The notes beneath the pieces are model-generated. The model had not been told where the DNA came from and did no database searches. It was given only the letters and a program-made list of their open reading frames with translations. From NCBI GenBank assembly GCA_000431215.1, contig HF985619.1, positions 19,890 through 28,313 on the forward strand: DNA of 8,424 bases, given 5' to 3'. Shown here piece after piece: positions 5,678 to 8,424 of this stretch (within the stretch, counting starts at the first letter, position 1; each line of letters starts with the position of its first letter). The translations under genes were made by a program, and so were the position numbers. The stretch comes from Prevotella sp. CAG:1031 (GTDB lineage Bacteria; Bacteroidota; Bacteroidia; Bacteroidales; Muribaculaceae).

Positions 5678-6640
5678 GTGATTCTCGACATCGTCAGGCT
5701 CATCGGAGGCCTCGCACTGATTCTCTACGGAGCCAACTGGCTCACCGACGGCGCCTCGGCAATAGCGAGGCGCCTCGGCGTCAGTGACCTCGTGATCGGG
5801 CTTACAATAGTGGCGCTCGGCACGTCGACTCCCGAGCTTGTCATCTCGGTTCTGGCGGCTGTGGGGGGCAATGCTCCTATGGCTGTCGGTAACGTTGTCG
5901 GCAGCAATATCTTCAATGTTTTGGCAATCATCGGAATAGTGGCGATAGTGAAGCCTATTCCGATATGCCGAAGCGTCATGGGCGAGCAGCTGCCCTGGGT
6001 GTTGCTGACGGCTGCCATCGTCGTCGCCACAGGTTTATCGCCATGGCTCGACGGCACTCCGGCAGTGGTCAGCCGTGTCGAAGGCATCATACTGCTTCTG
6101 CTGCTGATTATGTTCATGCGCCGCACCCTGTTGTCCGCGCGCGAAAATCCCGGTTCGGAGGCAGAAGGGAATGCCCGTCAGCGGAAAGTGTGGCTCGCCT
6201 GCCTTATGATCGCCGGCGGCCTCGGAGCGCTGATCTTCGGCGGCGACATATTCGTCGACGGCGCCTCGGCCATCGCCTCTCTTATGGGAGTCAGCGACGC
6301 CGTCATCGGCCTTACGATAGTAGCGGCCGGAACCTCGCTGCCCGAGCTGGCAACCTCTGTCGTGGCCGCCCGGAAAGGCTCGCCCGACATGGCTGTCGGC
6401 AATGTAATAGGCAGTTGCGTGCTCAATATCGTGCTTATCCTCGGCACTGCCGCCACTATAACTCCGTTGAGTTTCGGAGGTGTCGGGCCGCTCGACATGG
6501 CTGTCCTCGGACTTTCGGCTCTACTCTTCTGGCTGACGGCCCGCTATGGCGGAACGCGCATAATAACGCGCCTCGAAGGCGCGTTGCTTTTCGCCGTCTA
6601 TGTCGGCTATATCGCTGTTCTGGTTCTTCAGAACAGCTGA
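5678..6640 (+). CDS. Calcium/sodium antiporter (CaCA family, YrbG-like)
   Basis: This is a 320-residue inner-membrane exchanger that would expel Ca2+ in exchange for Na+ (or H+/K+). It consists of two homologous halves of about five membrane helices each, joined by a polar loop near residues 150-170. Each half contains an alpha repeat: GLTIVALGTSTPEL (41-54) with GNVVGSNIFN (71-80), and GLTIVAAGTSLPEL (211-224) with GNVIGSCVLN (241-250). The ion-binding acids E53 and E223 and the flanking T/S residues are present. The two halves are unusually alike, including a shared DGASAIA and GVSDxVIGLTIVA. The second repeat has Cys in place of the first Asn of the usual GSN motif. The start is GTG 5678, 10 nt after the cysS stop; no ATG in the right place gives a family-like N-terminus, so GTG is preferred. 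Ion specificity cannot be told from sequence. Confidence 0.92.
   Translation: MILDIVRLIGGLALILYGANWLTDGASAIARRLGVSDLVIGLTIVALGTSTPELVISVLAAVGGNAPMAVGNVVGSNIFNVLAIIGIVAIVKPIPICRSVMGEQLPWVLLTAAIVVATGLSPWLDGTPAVVSRVEGIILLLLLIMFMRRTLLSARENPGSEAEGNARQRKVWLACLMIAGGLGALIFGGDIFVDGASAIASLMGVSDAVIGLTIVAAGTSLPELATSVVAARKGSPDMAVGNVIGSCVLNIVLILGTAATITPLSFGGVGPLDMAVLGLSALLFWLTARYGGTRIITRLEGALLFAVYVGYIAVLVLQNS
6614..6637 (+). terminator. Perfect 9-bp hairpin at the 3' end of the antiporter gene
   Basis: GCTGTTCTG (6614-6622) and CAGAACAGC (6629-6637) form a perfect 9-bp stem around the 6-nt loop GTTCTT, directly in front of the TGA stop. A second, smaller palindrome CTGATTATCAG (6637-6647) overlaps the stop codon. 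No U-run follows, so this is not a standard intrinsic terminator. It may mark an mRNA 3' end or protect against decay. Part of it is coding sequence (LVLQNS), so chance is possible. Confidence 0.3.
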
Positions 6641-6648
6641 TTATCAGA

Positions 6649-6684
6649 CCTTATAGGGCCTATAGGCCTTATAAGGCTTATAAG
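6649..6684 (+). repeat. Short TATAAGG-type repeat array with palindrome
   Basis: Four degenerate 8-10-bp units follow one another: CCTTATAGG (6649-6657), GCCTATAGG (6658-6666), CCTTATAAGG (6667-6676) and CTTATAAG (6677-6684). The third unit sits in a perfect 12-bp palindrome GCCTTATAAGGC (6666-6677), which extends to 22 bp (6661-6682) with one G-T pair. The array fills most of the gap between the antiporter gene and the next promoter. Similar short repeats are familiar to me from intergenic DNA of gut Bacteroidales, but I cannot confirm the family here. Its role, if any, is unknown. Confidence 0.75.
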
Positions 6685-6700
6685 ATTTAGAGAATTTTCG

Positions 6701-6708
6701 TAACTTTG
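6701..6708 (+). promoter_or_regulatory. -7 promoter box of the DUF4271 gene, with almost no leader
   Basis: TAACTTTG matches the Bacteroidetes -7 box and sits in a 17-base stretch TTTTCGTAACTTTGCGG (6695-6711) identical to that in front of lolD (2501-2517). A -33 box is weak: only TTAT-like bases near 6679 are at a suitable distance, inside the TATAAGG repeat array. The next start codon is at 6714, 5 nt after the box. Confidence 0.65.
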
Positions 6709-6713
6709 CGGCA

Positions 6714-7505
6714 ATGCCTGACTCTATCGCTAACGACACAATCGGCCCGCTGCCGTGGGCCCGCCCGTTCTCGACGGCCGACGACGCCCCGACGGGCGTC
6801 GATGTTGTCGGTGGTGTGACTCATGGCCCGGTGGCCTACACCCAGGGGTTCGCTCCCGAGGCGCGCGCTGTCATTCCCGGAACCGATTCCGGAGTCATGG
6901 CTCTGGTGCTCGCAATCTTTCTTCTGGTGGCGCTCAGCATGAGCCGCTGCCGAGGTTTGCTACGTAATTTCGTGCGCGACCTATGGGACATACGCCGCCG
7001 ACAGAACGCCGAGGCTTCGGGCCACACGATAGTAGAGACGCGCGCTACCGTGGCCCTGCTGCTGCTGACAGCCTTCTGCGAGGCAGCCGTTGTCGTAGTC
7101 AGGCTCGGTGCCTCCGATATGGCCGTCAGTATCGGGCGCGAGTTCGCCCTGATGATCGCCTATATGATTTTTCAGCTCACAGCCTGCAACGTTGTCGGCT
7201 ACGCCTTCACGACCGACAGCGGCCGCCGGCAATGGAACAAGGGATTCATCGCCTCGCAGGCTCTTCTGGGCATCGTACTGACGCCCGTAGCGGCTGCGGC
7301 GCTCTTTTTTCCCGAAGATTCGACGATGGTTTTTGTCGTGGCTGCCGCGGCCTATATAGCGGCAAGAGTGACCTTTATCGCAAAAGGTTTTAGACTTTTT
7401 TACGATAATTTCCTATCGTTGCTTTATTTTATTTTGTACTTTTGCACCCTCGAAATCGCACCCGTCGCGGCGCTGTATCTCATCAGCATAAACATTATCG
7501 CATAA
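6714..7505 (+). CDS. DUF4271 domain membrane protein
   Basis: This is a 263-residue inner-membrane protein of unknown function. About six hydrophobic segments are visible near residues 59-77, 111-129, 143-165, 177-198, 203-222 and 233-260. The first 58 residues are polar, proline/glycine-rich and probably disordered. A basic loop RNFVRDLWDIRRR (84-96) follows the first helix. The strongest family mark is the C-terminal KGFRLFYDNFLSLLYFILYF and CTLEIAPV (224-251), which I recognise from DUF4271 proteins of Bacteroidetes. The gene lies in front of hemD and rnpA, a gene order I recall from other Bacteroidales. ATG 6714 is the first start in frame and lies only 5 nt after the -7 box. If transcription starts further in, translation could begin later, because the N-terminal part is poorly conserved. 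The last 130 bases are AT-rich and carry a promoter motif for the next gene. Confidence 0.8.
   Translation: MPDSIANDTIGPLPWARPFSTADDAPTGVDVVGGVTHGPVAYTQGFAPEARAVIPGTDSGVMALVLAIFLLVALSMSRCRGLLRNFVRDLWDIRRRQNAEASGHTIVETRATVALLLLTAFCEAAVVVVRLGASDMAVSIGREFALMIAYMIFQLTACNVVGYAFTTDSGRRQWNKGFIASQALLGIVLTPVAAAALFFPEDSTMVFVVAAAAYIAARVTFIAKGFRLFYDNFLSLLYFILYFCTLEIAPVAALYLISINIIA
7402..7419 (+). promoter_or_regulatory. Inverted repeat in the -33 region of the hemD promoter
   Basis: ACGATA (7402-7407) and TATCGT (7414-7419) form a perfect 6-bp inverted repeat with a 6-nt spacer. It lies in the AT-rich 3' end of the DUF4271 gene, where the -33 region of the following TACTTTTG box should be. Its position would suit a dimeric regulator, but it is short and within coding sequence, so chance cannot be excluded. 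Confidence 0.3.
7437..7444 (+). promoter_or_regulatory. -7 promoter box for hemD-rnpA inside the DUF4271 gene
   Basis: TACTTTTG matches TAnnTTTG exactly and is followed by C, as in many Bacteroidetes promoters. It lies in an AT-rich stretch (about 7375-7450) that stands out from the GC-rich coding sequence around it. No TTTG box is found at 19-20 nt upstream; TTG at 7419-7421 is too close. The leader to the hemD GTG at 7539 would be about 90 nt. Confidence 0.5.
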
Positions 7506-7538
7506 AATACTATTCAACAAGCATAAAACCCTAAAGCA

Positions 7539-8276
7539 GTGAACGTTAAGAAGATTCTGGTTTCGCAGCCCCAACCCTCGCAGAAGTCGCCCTACTTTGA
7601 TATCGCCGAGAAACACGGAGTGGAAATTGTTTTCCGTCCTTTCATCAAGGTCGAGGGACTGACGGCAAAGGAATTCCGCCAGCAGAAAATCAATATCTCG
7701 GATTTTTCAGCCATAATATTCACTGCGCGCACGGCCATCGACCACTTTTTCCGTCTTTGCGATGAGATGCGCGTGACCATCCCCGAGACTCAGAAATATT
7801 TCTGCACGACCGAGGCCATAGCCCTCTATCTTCAGAAATATATCGTCTATCGCAAGCGCAAGATTTTCTTCTCGCCGACCGGGCGTCTGGCCGACCTCAT
7901 GCCGTCGATCCAGAAACACGCCAAGGAGCGCTATCTCTTCGCCGTCAGCGATGTCCACAAAGATGACACGACCATTCTCGACAAGGCGTCGATCGACTAT
8001 CGCAAGGCTGTCATGTACCGCACCGTCAGCAACGACTTCGCTCCCGACGAGCCTTTCGACTATGATATGCTGATCTTTTTCAGCCCTGCCGGAATCGACT
8101 CGCTTAAGAAAAACTTCCCCGACTTCTCGCAGGGAGACATCCGGCTGGCAGCTTTCGGAGCCACAACGGCCAAAGCCGTCACCGACGCCGGCCTGAAGCT
8201 CGACCTTCAGGCTCCTACTCCCGAATTTCCGTCGATGACCGCCGCTCTCGACAGCTATCTCTCGCAGCAGAAATAG
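7539..8276 (+). CDS. hemD: Uroporphyrinogen-III synthase family protein (HemD-like)
   Basis: This 245-residue cytoplasmic protein belongs to the HemD family, which closes and inverts ring D of hydroxymethylbilane to give uroporphyrinogen III for heme, siroheme and corrinoids. The two-domain layout is visible: an N-terminal part with KKILVSQPQPSQKSPYFDIAEKHGVEI (4-30) and FSAIIFTARTAIDHFF (56-71), a middle part with SDVHKDDTTIL, and a C-terminal part with YDMLIFFSPAGIDSLKKNFP (175-194), AAFGATTAKAVTDAGL and a final PSMTAAL. These match what I remember of Bacteroidales HemD proteins closely. The start is GTG 7539, 33 nt after the DUF4271 stop, in an A-rich leader; it gives the family N-terminus, and the next ATG would remove a large part. 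No other tetrapyrrole gene is nearby, and many gut Bacteroidales lack early heme synthesis, so its true substrate is uncertain. rnpA follows 13 nt later. Confidence 0.85.
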   Translation: MNVKKILVSQPQPSQKSPYFDIAEKHGVEIVFRPFIKVEGLTAKEFRQQKINISDFSAIIFTARTAIDHFFRLCDEMRVTIPETQKYFCTTEAIALYLQKYIVYRKRKIFFSPTGRLADLMPSIQKHAKERYLFAVSDVHKDDTTILDKASIDYRKAVMYRTVSNDFAPDEPFDYDMLIFFSPAGIDSLKKNFPDFSQGDIRLAAFGATTAKAVTDAGLKLDLQAPTPEFPSMTAALDSYLSQQK

Positions 8277-8289
8277 CCCCTCAGCGCCT

Positions 8290-8424
8290 ATGAAAGGGCT
8301 TCGACTCTATAAGAAAGAGAAACTCTGTTCGCCGACAGCTATCGACGCCCTGTTCGCGCGCAGCGGAGGCGCCTCGGCCGCTCTGAGCTATCCGCTGAGA
8401 GCCGTGTGGCGCCGGCGCGAAGAG
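8290..8424 (+). CDS. rnpA: Ribonuclease P protein component (3' end outside window)
   Basis: Only the first 45 codons are inside the window, and the frame is open to the last base. The visible N-terminus, with YKKEKLCSPTAIDALFARS (7-25), then ALSYPLRAVWRRREE (31-45), fits the start of RnpA: a basic leader, the conserved (K/R)xxLCSxxAIDxLF helix and the YPLRAVW strand. RnpA is the small basic protein that helps the RNase P RNA bind and cleave the 5' leader of precursor tRNAs. ATG 8290 lies 13 nt after the hemD-like stop, and the hemD-rnpA order is one I recall from Bacteroidales, which supports the call. The catalytic-RNA-binding RNR motif would lie beyond the window end. The gene is probably transcribed with hemD from the promoter motif inside the DUF4271 gene. 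Confidence 0.85.
   Translation, partial: MKGLRLYKKEKLCSPTAIDALFARSGGASAALSYPLRAVWRRREE

Noticed and set aside
4156..5703. Reverse-strand open frame of 515 codons opposite cysS
   Set aside because: It mirrors cysS, whose G/C-rich third positions remove stop codons from the antisense frame. Its translation shows no recognisable domain and is full of low-complexity V/E/G/H runs, while the + strand encodes an unmistakable synthetase.

Overview
The window looks like chromosomal DNA from a gut-type member of the Bacteroidales. The high-GC coding style with strong G/C preference at third codon positions would fit a Muribaculaceae-like lineage, but that family-level guess is inference. The evidence for the order is a GldD-type lipoprotein next to a phosphopantetheinyl transferase, a NigD-like lipoprotein, a DUF3467 protein, the DUF4271-hemD-rnpA block, A-rich translation leaders, and promoters of the Bacteroidetes type (TTTG, 19-20 nt, TAnnTTTG). 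All genes are on the + strand and most are core or housekeeping genes.

Left part (1-1004): the 3' part of gldD overlaps a short 4'-phosphopantetheinyl transferase by 4 bases. Middle-left (1005-2481): an accessory-looking unit. A 23-bp sequence repeated four times in tandem (1048-1139) runs up to the -33 box of a promoter. This promoter drives an AAA ATPase of the DUF4143 class with a PD-(D/E)XK-like C-terminus. The gene is visibly more AT-rich than its neighbours and is the best candidate for horizontally acquired DNA here.

Centre (2483-6640): a strong promoter placed almost on the start codon drives a LolD-like ABC ATPase, which overlaps a NigD-like lipoprotein gene. A DUF3467 gene, cysS (cysteinyl-tRNA synthetase) and a Ca2+/Na+ antiporter of the CaCA family follow closely on the same strand, so a read-through operon is likely. 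A 9-bp hairpin and an array of TATAAGG-like short repeats mark the end of this block.

Right part (6641-8424): a second promoter with the same 17-base core and almost no leader drives a DUF4271 membrane protein. Its last 100 bases are AT-rich and carry an internal promoter motif for the hemD-like gene and rnpA, which runs off the window.

I found no CRISPR array, tRNA, rRNA, transposase or recognisable multi-gene defence cluster. The most unusual structure is the 23-bp array in front of the ATPase gene. The other notable points are the two near-leaderless promoters and the TATAAGG repeat array.
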